40,517 bases of DNA from an uncultured Clostridia bacterium (GCA_947176485.1 CAMWQS010000002.1:1-40517); one strand, 5' to 3'; positions 1 to 8,722 are shown, counted from the first letter of the stretch. The notes: a model not told the origin generated them from the letters alone. Numbers and translations: made by a program.

Positions 1-34
1 TTCGTCGGCAGCTTCTGATGTGTATATGAGACAG
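1..34 (+). other. Residual Illumina Nextera transposase adapter (non-biological)
   Basis: Positions 2-34 match TCGTCGGCAGCGTCAGATGTGTATAAGAGACAG at 30 of 33 positions by eye (mismatches at 12, 15, 26). Confidence 0.93.
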
Positions 35-63
35 TTTTTAAAGCGGCTTGTTATAATAAATTT

Positions 64-948
64 ATGAGAATTGCCGACGACTGGAAAGATTATAAAATAA
101 TTGCCACTTCCGACGGAATGAAACTTGAAAATTGGAAGGGCGTAATTTTACTCCGCCCCGACCCCCAGGTTATTTGGAGCGGTAAAGATTTATATTCTTA
201 CGACGGCGTGAACGCCGTGTATCACCGCAGTGAAAAGGGCGGCGGCGTGTGGGAAAACAGAAAACCTTTCCCCGCGGAGTGGACGGTTTCTTACCGCGAT
301 CTGACCTTTAAAATCAAGCCGATGGGCTTTAAACATACGGGGCTTTTCCCTGAGCAGGCAGTCAACTGGAATGAGCTTAAACGGCTCATATGTGGGGGGC
401 AATTGCAAAATCCTGGGCGTGAAATAAAGGTTTTGAACCTTTTTGCATACACGGGTGCGGCGTCCGTTGCTTGCGCGAAGGCGGGTGCGAAGGTTACCCA
501 CGTAGACGCGGCTAAAGGCATGGTCGAAAGGGCAGGCGAGAATGCGCGGCTTTCGGGCGTGGAAAGCGGAATACGCTACATAGTGGACGACTGTATGAAG
601 TTCGTTGCAAGGGAGATTCGCCGCGGCAACAAGTACGACGGAATTATTATGGACCCGCCCAGCTACGGCAGGGGGCCCGGCGGCGAGATGTGGAAGATTG
701 AGCGCGACCTTTTCGGCTTCGTTAAATCTTGCGCGCAAATTCTTTCGGATAAGCCGTTGTTCTTTTTAATTAACAGCTACACTACGGGCTTGCAGCCTGC
801 GGTTCTCAAAAACATTTTAACGCTTGCCTTGAAAGATTTTAAGGGCAGCACGGAAGCTTACGAGGTCGGTATTGCCACCGAAGAAGGCATACCCCTTCCT
901 TGCGGCGCAAGCGGACTTTTTACGGGAGAGGGCTATGGACAAGAGTGA
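64..948 (+). CDS. Class I SAM-dependent rRNA methyltransferase, RlmI/YccW-like
   Basis: Motifs VLNLFAYTGAASVACAKAGAKVTHVDAAKGMVERAGENARLSG and IIMDPPSYGRG. Confidence 0.88.
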   Translation: MRIADDWKDYKIIATSDGMKLENWKGVILLRPDPQVIWSGKDLYSYDGVNAVYHRSEKGGGVWENRKPFPAEWTVSYRDLTFKIKPMGFKHTGLFPEQAVNWNELKRLICGGQLQNPGREIKVLNLFAYTGAASVACAKAGAKVTHVDAAKGMVERAGENARLSGVESGIRYIVDDCMKFVAREIRRGNKYDGIIMDPPSYGRGPGGEMWKIERDLFGFVKSCAQILSDKPLFFLINSYTTGLQPAVLKNILTLALKDFKGSTEAYEVGIATEEGIPLPCGASGLFTGEGYGQE

Positions 949-1618
949 ACTTATAATTTTATACGAAGATAACCACGTCATCGTCGTTTTAAAGCCGCAG
1001 ATGGTTGCGTGCTGTCCCGACGAAAGCGGGGACTATAACCTTTTCGACTGCGTAAAGGACTATTTGAAAGAGACTTACAACAAGCCCGGCAACGCGTTTT
1101 TGGGGCTAGTACATAGGCTAGACCGCCCTACGGGCGGTGTTATGGTCTTTGCAAAGACCTCCAAAGCGGCGGCACGGCTTTCCGAGCAGATGAAAAACGG
1201 CGGGTTTGAGAAGAAATATTACGCCGTGCTGTGCGGTACGCCTTCGAAGAAAAAAGCCGTTTTAGAGAATTATCTGAGGAAGAACAGCATCAACAATACC
1301 GTTTACGTGTGCACGCAGACCGAAGAAGGCGCGAAGTTTGCCTCTTTGGAGTACGAGATAAAGGAAGAAAAGTCGGGGCTTTCGCTTGCCGAAATCACCT
1401 TGCATACGGGCAGGACGCACCAGATACGCGTTCAAACCGCATCGATAAACTGCCCCGTTTACGGCGATATGCGTTACGGCGGCGATAAGGCGGTTAAAGG
1501 TAAGCTTGCGCTTTGGGCGTACAGCTTGCGTTTTAAACACCCTACAACGGGCGAAAGCTTGAAATTTATGATAGAACCGCCCAAAGAAGAAACGCCTTGG
1601 AAATTGTTTGATATTTAA
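935..1618 (+). CDS. RluA/RluD-family pseudouridine synthase
   Basis: GLVHRLDRPTGGVMVFAKTSKAA and HTGRTHQIRVQ motifs; internal ATG at 935 preferred over ORF start 872, overlapping the upstream gene by 14 nt. Confidence 0.9.
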   Translation: MDKSELIILYEDNHVIVVLKPQMVACCPDESGDYNLFDCVKDYLKETYNKPGNAFLGLVHRLDRPTGGVMVFAKTSKAAARLSEQMKNGGFEKKYYAVLCGTPSKKKAVLENYLRKNSINNTVYVCTQTEEGAKFASLEYEIKEEKSGLSLAEITLHTGRTHQIRVQTASINCPVYGDMRYGGDKAVKGKLALWAYSLRFKHPTTGESLKFMIEPPKEETPWKLFDI

Positions 1619-1633
1619 TTTAGTATAATTTAA

Positions 1634-1666
1634 AACCCCGCCGTGCGCTGCACGGCGGGGTTATTT
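1634..1666. terminator. Rho-independent, probably bidirectional terminator between convergent genes
   Basis: 13-bp stem AACCCCGCCGTGC/GCACGGCGGGGTT with 3-nt loop. Confidence 0.85.
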
Positions 1667-2878
1667 CTATTTTATTGCAAAAAGTTTATCTATAAGTAAA
1701 TGCCCTTGCGGCAAATACTCGCCCGTTTTTAGGGCTTCGTCCTCGGTATAACGCTTGGCGCCGTTGGAAAGGTTTTTTATATTCGAATACAAAAGGTAGG
1801 GTATTGGGTCGGAGGTGTGCGTCTTTATCTCGCAAGGGGTGGGATGGTCGGGGCAAACGAGCATTGCAAAGCCCTCGCCAGCCGCGCTTAAACGGTTGAT
1901 AAGCGTTTCAACCACGCCGTCTATCTTTTCAATGGAGTAAACCTTATTTTTGAAGTCGCAGTGGTGCGCGCACTCGTCGGGGGCTTCCATATGAATATAA
2001 ACGAAGTCCAGCCCGCTTAAAAGCCCATCTGCGGCGGCGTTAGCCTTGCCTTGGAAGTTGGTATCGTAATTGCCCGTTGCGCCGTCAACTTCAATAATCT
2101 TCATTCCCGCAAGTAAGCCTAAACCCTTAACGAGGTCAACCGCTGAAATTACCCCGCCCTTTAAACCTCTCAGCTTTTCAAAATCTGCAAGCGCGGGCTT
2201 GGTGCCTTCGCCCCACAGCCAGATACTGTTTGCGGGTTTTTTGCCCTCTTTTACGCGCTTAATATTTACGGGGTGTGAAGACAAAATTTCATAGCTTTTT
2301 TTCAGTAGACCCCTATATATGCTTGAATTAACGCCTTTCGGCAAGTAATTTTCAATGATTTTATCGCTTATATCGTGCGGGGGAGTAAGCTCTGCGCCAG
2401 TTGCACCGCCGTCTACAACCAAGCAGTGTCTGTACTGTATTCCCGCGTAAAACTTATAATCTTTGCAGTCAAAATTTTCTTTTAAGCAGTTAATTAATTC
2501 TTCGGCTTCCGCCGTGGAAATTTCGCCTGCGGAATAGTCCAGCATAACTTTCTTTTCGTACGGCTCGTCTTCGGATAGTGTAACGAGGTTACACCTCAGC
2601 GTTACGTCAGTATCTTTCAGCTTTATGCCAATAGAAACGGCTTCCAATGGCGACCGACCCGTATAAAAGCTTTGCGGGTTGAAACCCAAAACCGACATAT
2701 TAGCCACGTCGGAGCCGGGTTTAAAGCCTTGGGGTACCGTCTTGCAAAGCCCCACTTCCGAAGATTTTACTATCTTATCCAAGGTGGGCGTCTTTGCATA
2801 TTCAAGGCAAGTTTTATTGTTAAGCGATGGTATTTTCCAATCTGCCATACCGTCGCCCAAAACTACAATATACTTCAT
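1667..2878 (-). CDS. apgM: Cofactor-independent phosphoglycerate mutase (archaeal-type ApgM)
   Basis: MKYIVVLGDGMADWKIPSLNNKTCLEYAKTPTLDKI N-terminus; GSDVANMSVLGF; HMEAPDECAHHCD. Confidence 0.88.
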   Translation of the reverse strand: MKYIVVLGDGMADWKIPSLNNKTCLEYAKTPTLDKIVKSSEVGLCKTVPQGFKPGSDVANMSVLGFNPQSFYTGRSPLEAVSIGIKLKDTDVTLRCNLVTLSEDEPYEKKVMLDYSAGEISTAEAEELINCLKENFDCKDYKFYAGIQYRHCLVVDGGATGAELTPPHDISDKIIENYLPKGVNSSIYRGLLKKSYEILSSHPVNIKRVKEGKKPANSIWLWGEGTKPALADFEKLRGLKGGVISAVDLVKGLGLLAGMKIIEVDGATGNYDTNFQGKANAAADGLLSGLDFVYIHMEAPDECAHHCDFKNKVYSIEKIDGVVETLINRLSAAGEGFAMLVCPDHPTPCEIKTHTSDPIPYLLYSNIKNLSNGAKRYTEDEALKTGEYLPQGHLLIDKLFAIK

Positions 2879-2890
2879 AATTCTTATTCC

Positions 2891-2923
2891 GATTTTGCGT
2901 TATTTAAGGCATATATGGGGGTC
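2891..2923 (-). repeat. Dispersed ~33-bp intergenic repeat, copy A (reverse orientation)
   Basis: Minus strand: GACCCCCATATATGCCTTAAATAACGCAAAATC. Confidence 0.5.
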
Positions 2924-3590
2924 AATTCAAGTCCCAATCTACGGTTTTTTTGCCGTGAGCCAATAAATACTCGTTAGTTTTAGAGAAATGCTTGCACCCG
3001 AAAAAGCCGTTATACGCCGATAAAGGCGAGGGGTGCGCGCACTGTAAAATCAAATGCTTTTTATTATCTATAAGGGGGACCTTGCTCCGTGCGTTGCCTC
3101 CCCAAAGAATAAACACCGTATTTTCTGTATTGTCGGAAATCAGCTTTATAACGCTGTCAGTAAACCACGCCCAGCCGCAGCCCGCGTGTGAGTTCGCTTG
3201 GTGTTCCCTTACCGTCAAAGTCGTGTTCAGAAGCAGAACGCCGCTTTTCGCCCACTTGGTCAAATCGCCGCAGTACGGCTCTTTAATGCCCAAATCTGCC
3301 TCGATTTCCTTATAAATGTTTACAAGTGAAGGGGGAAGCTTAACGCCCTCTTTAACCGAAAAGCACAGCCCGTGCGCCTGATTGGGCTCGTGATAGGGGT
3401 CCTGCCCCAAAATTACAGCCTTTATCGAGGACAACGGCGTGTAGCGGAAGCAGTTGTATAAATCGTACATATCGGGGTAAACGATATGCGTTGAATATTC
3501 TTTTTTCAGAAATTCGCGGATTTTAAGGTATCTTTCGTCCGCAAACAGGGGGGCAAGCACCTCGTCCCAACCGCCGCCGAAAGGTTTCAT
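2922..3590 (-). CDS. ung: Uracil-DNA glycosylase family 1
   Basis: AVILGQDPYHEPNQAHGLCFSV and CAHPSPLSAYNGFFGCKHFSKTNEYL motifs. Confidence 0.96.
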   Translation of the reverse strand: MKPFGGGWDEVLAPLFADERYLKIREFLKKEYSTHIVYPDMYDLYNCFRYTPLSSIKAVILGQDPYHEPNQAHGLCFSVKEGVKLPPSLVNIYKEIEADLGIKEPYCGDLTKWAKSGVLLLNTTLTVREHQANSHAGCGWAWFTDSVIKLISDNTENTVFILWGGNARSKVPLIDNKKHLILQCAHPSPLSAYNGFFGCKHFSKTNEYLLAHGKKTVDWDLN

Positions 3591-4015
3591 AGGTTATTTA
3601 AAATCTCCAAATATTTTTCACATTCAAGCTTTGCGCCGTCCAAATCGTGCTCCAAGTAGTTTCCGCATTCCTCGCGCTTGTTGCCGGGTACCTCGGTAAA
3701 GTTAAGCGCAACGGCAAAGCTTTCCTTCAAAAGCGCAAGCACTTGAGGGTAACCGAGGTTTACGGTAAGAAGATAGAACCCCGTTCTGCATCCCATGGGG
3801 CCGAAGTAGATTATATCGTCCTTTTTGGCAGAATTTCTTAAAGCGGTTGCAAGAAGGTGTTCAACCGTGTGCAAAGCGGCGGGGGAGATATAGTCTCCGC
3901 CGTTGGGCTTTTTAAACCGCAGGTCCCAAGTGGAAATGCCGTGCAACTCGTTACAAAAGTGCAAGCCTGTCGTAAGCTCGTCGTGATTTTTCGTAAAGGA
4001 AGGTATCTTATCCAT
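3587..4015 (-). CDS. luxS: S-ribosylhomocysteine lyase (AI-2 synthase)
   Basis: HTVEHLLATALRN zinc motif, MGCRTGFYL, CGNYLEHDL; start at ATGGATAAG (4015), overlapping the end of mtnN; ORF extends to 4024. Confidence 0.95.
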   Translation of the reverse strand: MDKIPSFTKNHDELTTGLHFCNELHGISTWDLRFKKPNGGDYISPAALHTVEHLLATALRNSAKKDDIIYFGPMGCRTGFYLLTVNLGYPQVLALLKESFAVALNFTEVPGNKREECGNYLEHDLDGAKLECEKYLEILNNL

Positions 4016-4667
4016 AAATTTCATCCGTTATGTTTTTTAGTTCGCGTTTAAGCGTTTCAAAGCAGAGGGTAAGGTTTTTCAAATATTGCTCGGTCGTGCT
4101 GCCGCTGCCCGCCAAATCCGAAATAATTTTATACGAATAGCACTTCAAGCCCGTTTGCATACAAACCTGCGCAATCGCACCGCCCTCCATATCGCGTATA
4201 TCCGCTTCAAGCTCTTTAGTAAGCAATTTATAGTCGTTTTTATCGTCGTTAAATCTGTCGCCCGTTGCAAGCCTTTTTGCGGGGTATTTGCCACATATAT
4301 TGAGGGGAATATAGTTTTCCTCGTGGCCGTCAAGCGTGCCGACGGGCTTGCCGCTTATCTGAACCAAATCGAAATCGTATTGCACTGCGTGGGAAATTTG
4401 ATAGACCTCACCGACGGTAACGCCATCGTTCAGCCCGCCTGCAACGCCGATATTTACAATCTTTTCGGCTTTTAATTTGTCAATGGCGATTTGCGCGCCG
4501 CAAGCTGCGTTAACCTTGCCAACGCCGCAAATTACTATTGCAATCTTTTTCTTAGACAAAGTGCCTAAAACGACGCGCTTGCCGCCCGTTTTGCGCTCTT
4601 TGACGTGCTCCATAGCCGAAATTATAGGCGCGGCTTCCTTGTCCATAGCAATAACAAAACAAATCAT
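4008..4667 (-). CDS. mtnN: 5'-methylthioadenosine/S-adenosylhomocysteine nucleosidase
   Basis: MICFVIAMDKEAAPIISAME, NIGVAGGLNDGVTVGEVY, DMEGGAIAQVC. Confidence 0.94.
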   Translation of the reverse strand: MICFVIAMDKEAAPIISAMEHVKERKTGGKRVVLGTLSKKKIAIVICGVGKVNAACGAQIAIDKLKAEKIVNIGVAGGLNDGVTVGEVYQISHAVQYDFDLVQISGKPVGTLDGHEENYIPLNICGKYPAKRLATGDRFNDDKNDYKLLTKELEADIRDMEGGAIAQVCMQTGLKCYSYKIISDLAGSGSTTEQYLKNLTLCFETLKRELKNITDEIYG

Positions 4668-5146
4668 TTACTTTCTCCCGTGCATACGGCGTAAACGGCG
4701 CGGTCGGAAAAGGCGTCAACCGTGATTTCGCAGTCGGCTTGTTTACCGTCAAAGTAGAGTACGCCGCCCGCGTATTCAAGCCTTTTTATCCAAGCTATCG
4801 TTCCGCCGAGATATTTTATATAAGCTTCTTTTGCAACCCAGTTCTTTAAAAAGAGTTTATCATCTTCCCGTATTTCCGCCTTTTCGCGTTCGGTAAGTCG
4901 GTTATAATACGCGTCGGTTTTGCGCTTTTTATAAACCTCTAAATCTACGCCGCACTGCTTGTCCGATACTAAAATAACGCCGTCGTCCCCGCTGTGTGCA
5001 ACTGAAAAAAAGACGGGATTTCCCTCAATATAAGGTTTCCCGTAGACGCCGCGACTTATAGCGTAATTGCCACATATATGGGGGTGTAACGCGTTTTTCA
5101 GCGTTTCTTCTATATCTTTCGTGCGGCAAAAATATAACTTAATCAT
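4664..5146 (-). CDS. 4'-phosphopantetheinyl transferase (Sfp-type, short)
   Basis: FFSVAHSGD, GVDLEVYKKRK, FLKNWVAKEAYIKYLGG. Confidence 0.88.
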   Translation of the reverse strand: MIKLYFCRTKDIEETLKNALHPHICGNYAISRGVYGKPYIEGNPVFFSVAHSGDDGVILVSDKQCGVDLEVYKKRKTDAYYNRLTEREKAEIREDDKLFLKNWVAKEAYIKYLGGTIAWIKRLEYAGGVLYFDGKQADCEITVDAFSDRAVYAVCTGESK

Positions 5147-6054
5147 AACATAAGTGATTCGATATATTCAATCTGTTCTTTGGTTGCAAGGTCGTTGGTG
5201 AAGGCGCACGCGCTTCCCGCCGCCGTTGCAAAGTTCAGCGCAGAGAAGTAGTTGCCCGTTTTAATATACTCGTGGATAAAGCCCGCAACCATACTGTCGC
5301 CCGCGCCAACCGAGTTCACAAGCTGCCCGCGTGTTGCCCTTACGTACATTGACTGCGCCGTTTCGGTTACCATAGCCGCACCTGCGGAGCCCATTGAAAC
5401 TATTACGTTTCTTGCGCCCATTTCTTGCAGCTTGCGTGCGCACGCAAAAATACCCTCTACGTCGGGCACTGCGCTGAGCCCGAAGATTTCACACATTTCG
5501 TAAACGTTGGGCTTAATGAGGAAGGGCTGGTATTTAAGCGTTTCGGTCAAAAGCTTGCCGCACGCGTCAACTACGATATTCACGCCCTTAATGGTTTTCA
5601 ATTTTTTGAACATATCTGCGTAGGCGGTGAAGTCAAGCGTGGAGGGTACGCTTCCGCACACGACCAGCCAGTCGCCCTCTTTCAAAAGGGTTTTCAACTT
5701 CCGCACGAGTTTACCTACGTCGCTTGCGGAAACCTTGGCGCCCGTGCCGTTAATGTCCGTTTCGGTGTTGCTTTTAATTTTGACGTTGATACGGCTTTGA
5801 CCTTCAACTTCGATAAAATTATAGTTCAACCCCAGCGCGGTAACCTTGTCACGGATATACTTACCCGTAAACCCCGCAACGAAGCCGAGGGCAAAGGTTT
5901 CCTCGCCAAGCTCTTTTAAGGCAAGCGAAACGTTCAGCCCTTTGCCGCCCACTGCAAGCCTTTCGGTGGTGGTGCGGTTGACGATTCCGCCTTTAAGATT
6001 ATTCACTTGTACGTAGTAATCCAAAGAAGGATTAAACGTTACCGTGTAAATCAT
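5143..6054 (-). CDS. fruK: 1-phosphofructokinase / PfkB-family hexose kinase
   Basis: MIYTVTFNPSLDYYV, GGKGLNVSLALKELG, NSVGAGDSMVAGF. Confidence 0.92.
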   Translation of the reverse strand: MIYTVTFNPSLDYYVQVNNLKGGIVNRTTTERLAVGGKGLNVSLALKELGEETFALGFVAGFTGKYIRDKVTALGLNYNFIEVEGQSRINVKIKSNTETDINGTGAKVSASDVGKLVRKLKTLLKEGDWLVVCGSVPSTLDFTAYADMFKKLKTIKGVNIVVDACGKLLTETLKYQPFLIKPNVYEMCEIFGLSAVPDVEGIFACARKLQEMGARNVIVSMGSAGAAMVTETAQSMYVRATRGQLVNSVGAGDSMVAGFIHEYIKTGNYFSALNFATAAGSACAFTNDLATKEQIEYIESLML

Positions 6055-6062
6055 ACAGTAAA

Positions 6063-6091
6063 ACTTTAATTCTTTTTACTTAATTTGTCAA
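6063..6091 (-). promoter_or_regulatory. Candidate sigma-A promoter for the fruK-apgM operon
   Basis: TTGACA - N17 - TAAAGT on minus strand, ending 9 nt before the fruK ATG. Confidence 0.6.
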
Positions 6092-6111
6092 TAAAAATCA
6101 AAATTAATCGC

Positions 6112-6140
6112 TTGATTTTTTGCGCGGCGTTACGTATAAT
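6112..6140 (+). promoter_or_regulatory. Sigma-A promoter of ssrA
   Basis: TTGATT - N17 - TATAAT upstream of the tmRNA. Confidence 0.75.
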
Positions 6141-6165
6141 AGTTGTACTTGTTTATACTTGCATT

Positions 6166-6554
6166 GGGCGAGTTTCAGATTCGATTGCGGGTAGAGAATG
6201 AGAAAAGCATACCAAAGGCTCGGCTTTGTAAAAACGGAAACTTAAATTTAAATGCAGAATCGAAAGATTCCAAAGTTATTGCTTTCCCCTCTTTCAGAGC
6301 GGCAGGCGTAGCTTGCGCAGCGTAACTTAACGCTGTCCGTCGTAGCTTTTTCACCGTTGGAAGGCTCTCGGCGTTAATTAAACGGTAAACTCTTTCTCGC
6401 GTTTTGCCGTGCGCGGGCAAGAGAATTTTAACGGCATGCGCTTTGCGTTCCCCGTCCGTCGGGGATACGAGGTTAAGTTCAAAGGCGGAATAAGTATGTA
6501 GAAAGCTCAAACGAAACTTGTAAGACTCGGGTGCAAGTCCCGACTCGTCCACCA
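6166..6554 (+). ncRNA. ssrA: Transfer-messenger RNA (tmRNA)
   Basis: 5' GGGCGAG pairs with 3' CTCGTCC followed by ACCA; T-arm TCGGG-TGCAAGT-CCCGA; GTTTCAGATTCGAT start resembling tmRNA GGATTCGAC; internal tag ORF ending ...GVACAA-stop with stop-codon hairpin CAGCG/CGCTG. Confidence 0.9.
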
Positions 6555-6570
6555 AATTCATTTACAATAA

Positions 6571-6599
6571 AAAAGCGGCACCGCTTGGTGCCGCTTTTT
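6571..6599. terminator. Bidirectional terminator between tmRNA and the M6 protease gene
   Basis: AAAAGCGGCACC-GCTT-GGTGCCGCTTTTT. Confidence 0.9.
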
Positions 6600-6609
6600 C
6601 TATGCAATT

Positions 6610-8394
6610 TTATGCTTTATAGGTAATCGTTATAGTTGCTTCCGTTGCGGAAACGCTGTCCATCGTGATATCGAAGATAAGCGTTTTGTTGTCGTTCGTT
6701 TTGTAGTTCGGGAACTTTGAGCTGAACTTGCCGCCCGTCAGCCACAAGTCGGTATCGGTTGCGTAACCGCTCGAGCTTTTAAACTTCGTTTCGCCGTCCG
6801 CTTCAACTAACTTTATAAGCGATATGTCGGACGAAGAGTTGTTGTAATCGGTAAACGAGCCGAAATCGTTATTGAACGGGTCGTTTATCCAAGACGATAC
6901 GTGGTAAATTCTTACGCCGTATTTAGCTCCGTCGTATAGGTAGCTGTTGCTCATCGTAGCGTGCAGCTTGTTGAGCCCTTGCGCGGAATACAAATCGATT
7001 AAAAGATATTCGCAGAAGTACGAGTTGTCAAATTTCAAAGGAATGAGGAGCGCGTCGCCCTTTGCTTGGGAGCTTTGAATGGTAATGGTTTGTGTGGAGG
7101 TAACTACCGTAGGAGTAAGCCAGCCGAGCATCGTTTTGGAGTAAACGTTCTGGTCGCCCACCGTGGCGTCCATCATATCCGCGCCGCCAAGCCCTTCGTT
7201 GCAGCCCTTACTTTCTTCATAGTCGTAGTAATCGTCAAGCCCCAAAAGGTGCCCCGTTTCGTGAATGTAGGTGGAGGCGTTAATTTTAAGACCCGATATT
7301 TCGGGATAATACTCGTCGGTGTATCCGCCCTTCACGCTTTCTTCCATAAAGCCGATGCCCGTAAACATATAGTAGAACGCTTTTTTGCCGTCGTACTTAG
7401 TTTCGTCGTAGTTCCAGGTTACGTACGCCCAATAGAAGTCGCCGTCGTCGTAATCGACGGGGGCGGAATAGAGAAGGTAAACCGCGTCAAGCGTGCCGTC
7501 TTTGTTGTAGTCGTATTTCGTAAGGTCAAGCTTGCTTGCGTAATATTTAAGTACTTCGTGTAAAAGCACGTTATCGCCGTTGTTATAAGTTTGCCCGTCT
7601 TCCGTTGCGGTAAGCCCCGCGTAGTGGGTAGAGGAATTCGACGCCGTGTAATAGCTGACGCTCCCCAAATTATATCCCGCTATATCGAACGAGAGATTGA
7701 GCTTGCCGTAAGAAGCCTTCTGATAGTAGGTTTTAACGCTTTCCCAGCCCGTCTGTTCGGAGGTGCCGTTAAACGCAATATTAAGGTTTGAAAGCTCTGT
7801 TTGGGATATCGTCGTGTTACTGAATTTAATGGGAATTACCAGTGCGCTATAGGTGCCCGTTGAGGGTAAGCCCGTTGCAGGGTCGCCGCCCACCGAGGTC
7901 AGCTTCTTTTGCAGCCTTTCGTCGTCAAAGGTCGCCGCGTCGTAGGTCTGCTTAGTCATCGCGTTGGGGTCGCTCGTGCCCGTGCCCGTTCCTGTACCTG
8001 TACCCGTACCCGTTCCGGTGCCTGTGCCAGTACCAGTACCAGTGCCTGTACCTGTGCCGGTGCCGCCCGTGGCGTCGTGTTTTTTGGGTAATACGGTAAA
8101 CGATAAGTCTTTACTTGCATTGCCTATCGTCAGCGTAACGGTAAAGTATCCGGGGATATTCGTGTTCGCGTGGTGCGTGTCAACCATATCCTCGGTTACC
8201 GTTATACGGTAACCATTCTTGTCTTTTACGATAAAATACTCGTTGTAATCTATCGTGTCGCCGGCTTCTATTATGCAAGATTTGCTTTTATCGACTGCAA
8301 TGGTATAGTCGCTATCGGTGCTGCACGCGCCGACGGTAAAGGTTAGCGCTACGATTAACGCAACGAGAATAACTAAAAATTTTGACCTTTTCAC
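6610..8394 (-). CDS. M6-type (immune inhibitor A-like) metalloprotease domain lipoprotein
   Basis: Signal peptide with lipobox-like VGAC; HETGHLLGLDDYYDY zinc site; (GT)15 linker; GTG start with AAGGG upstream. Confidence 0.88.
   Translation of the reverse strand: MKRSKFLVILVALIVALTFTVGACSTDSDYTIAVDKSKSCIIEAGDTIDYNEYFIVKDKNGYRITVTEDMVDTHHANTNIPGYFTVTLTIGNASKDLSFTVLPKKHDATGGTGTGTGTGTGTGTGTGTGTGTGTGTGTGTSDPNAMTKQTYDAATFDDERLQKKLTSVGGDPATGLPSTGTYSALVIPIKFSNTTISQTELSNLNIAFNGTSEQTGWESVKTYYQKASYGKLNLSFDIAGYNLGSVSYYTASNSSTHYAGLTATEDGQTYNNGDNVLLHEVLKYYASKLDLTKYDYNKDGTLDAVYLLYSAPVDYDDGDFYWAYVTWNYDETKYDGKKAFYYMFTGIGFMEESVKGGYTDEYYPEISGLKINASTYIHETGHLLGLDDYYDYEESKGCNEGLGGADMMDATVGDQNVYSKTMLGWLTPTVVTSTQTITIQSSQAKGDALLIPLKFDNSYFCEYLLIDLYSAQGLNKLHATMSNSYLYDGAKYGVRIYHVSSWINDPFNNDFGSFTDYNNSSSDISLIKLVEADGETKFKSSSGYATDTDLWLTGGKFSSKFPNYKTNDNKTLIFDITMDSVSATEATITITYKA
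7975..8064 (-). repeat. Hexanucleotide microsatellite, 15 units, encoding (Gly-Thr)n linker
   Basis: 15 consecutive hexamers NGTNCC with variable third-codon bases. Confidence 0.95.
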
Positions 8395-8430
8395 TGTTAT
8401 TACCCTTTCGTATATTTTTTTGACTTCTTC

Positions 8431-8459
8431 ATTATATATCGCCGCGTTCTAATTTGCAA
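8431..8459 (-). promoter_or_regulatory. Candidate sigma-A promoter of the M6 protease gene
   Basis: TTGCAA - N17 - TATAAT on the minus strand. Confidence 0.6.
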
Positions 8460-8548
8460 TAGAAATTATTAATCTATATTAAGCCGCGCCGCGTTTTTCC
8501 AAATACTGTAAATACCTATCAAAATAAGTAATTTTTTAACAATCACCG

Positions 8549-8577
8549 TTGACAAACAAATATATAAGTAGTATAAT
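8549..8577 (+). promoter_or_regulatory. Consensus sigma-A promoter of the Big_2 lipoprotein gene
   Basis: TTGACA - N17 - TATAAT, perfect consensus. Confidence 0.85.
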
Positions 8578-8593
8578 TATTGAAATAAGAACG

Positions 8594-8630
8594 AAGGGCA
8601 GCTGCCCTTGTGCGTTGCTTGCAACGCACA
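8594..8630 (+). other. Tandem hairpins in the 5' leader of the Big_2 lipoprotein gene
   Basis: Palindrome AAGGGCAGCTGCCCTT followed by TGTGCGTTGC-TT-GCAACGCACA. Confidence 0.75.
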
Positions 8631-8722
8631 ACGATACCTAATCGTATTAAACGCGCATTTCGTTTTTAATAAATCCGTTCGCGGTTTACGCCGCGGCTAT
8701 AAAACTATTTGGGGGAAAAAGA

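Noticed and set aside
5069-5100. Possible further copies of the dispersed repeat (5069-5100 and 4288-4310)
   Set aside because: Only partial match (CCACATATAT...), inside the PPTase and mtnN coding regions where protein sequence explains it.
6143-6325. 60-aa plus-strand ORF, and 6175-6561 minus-strand ORF
   Set aside because: Both lie over the tmRNA; the plus ORF only carries the tag reading frame.
7066-7563. Plus-strand ORF opposite the M6 protease
   Set aside because: Low-complexity Val-rich translation, antisense to a well-supported gene with the zinc motif.
7975-8064. CRISPR-like tandem repeat
   Set aside because: Hexamer units without spacers inside a coding frame; a Gly-Thr linker.
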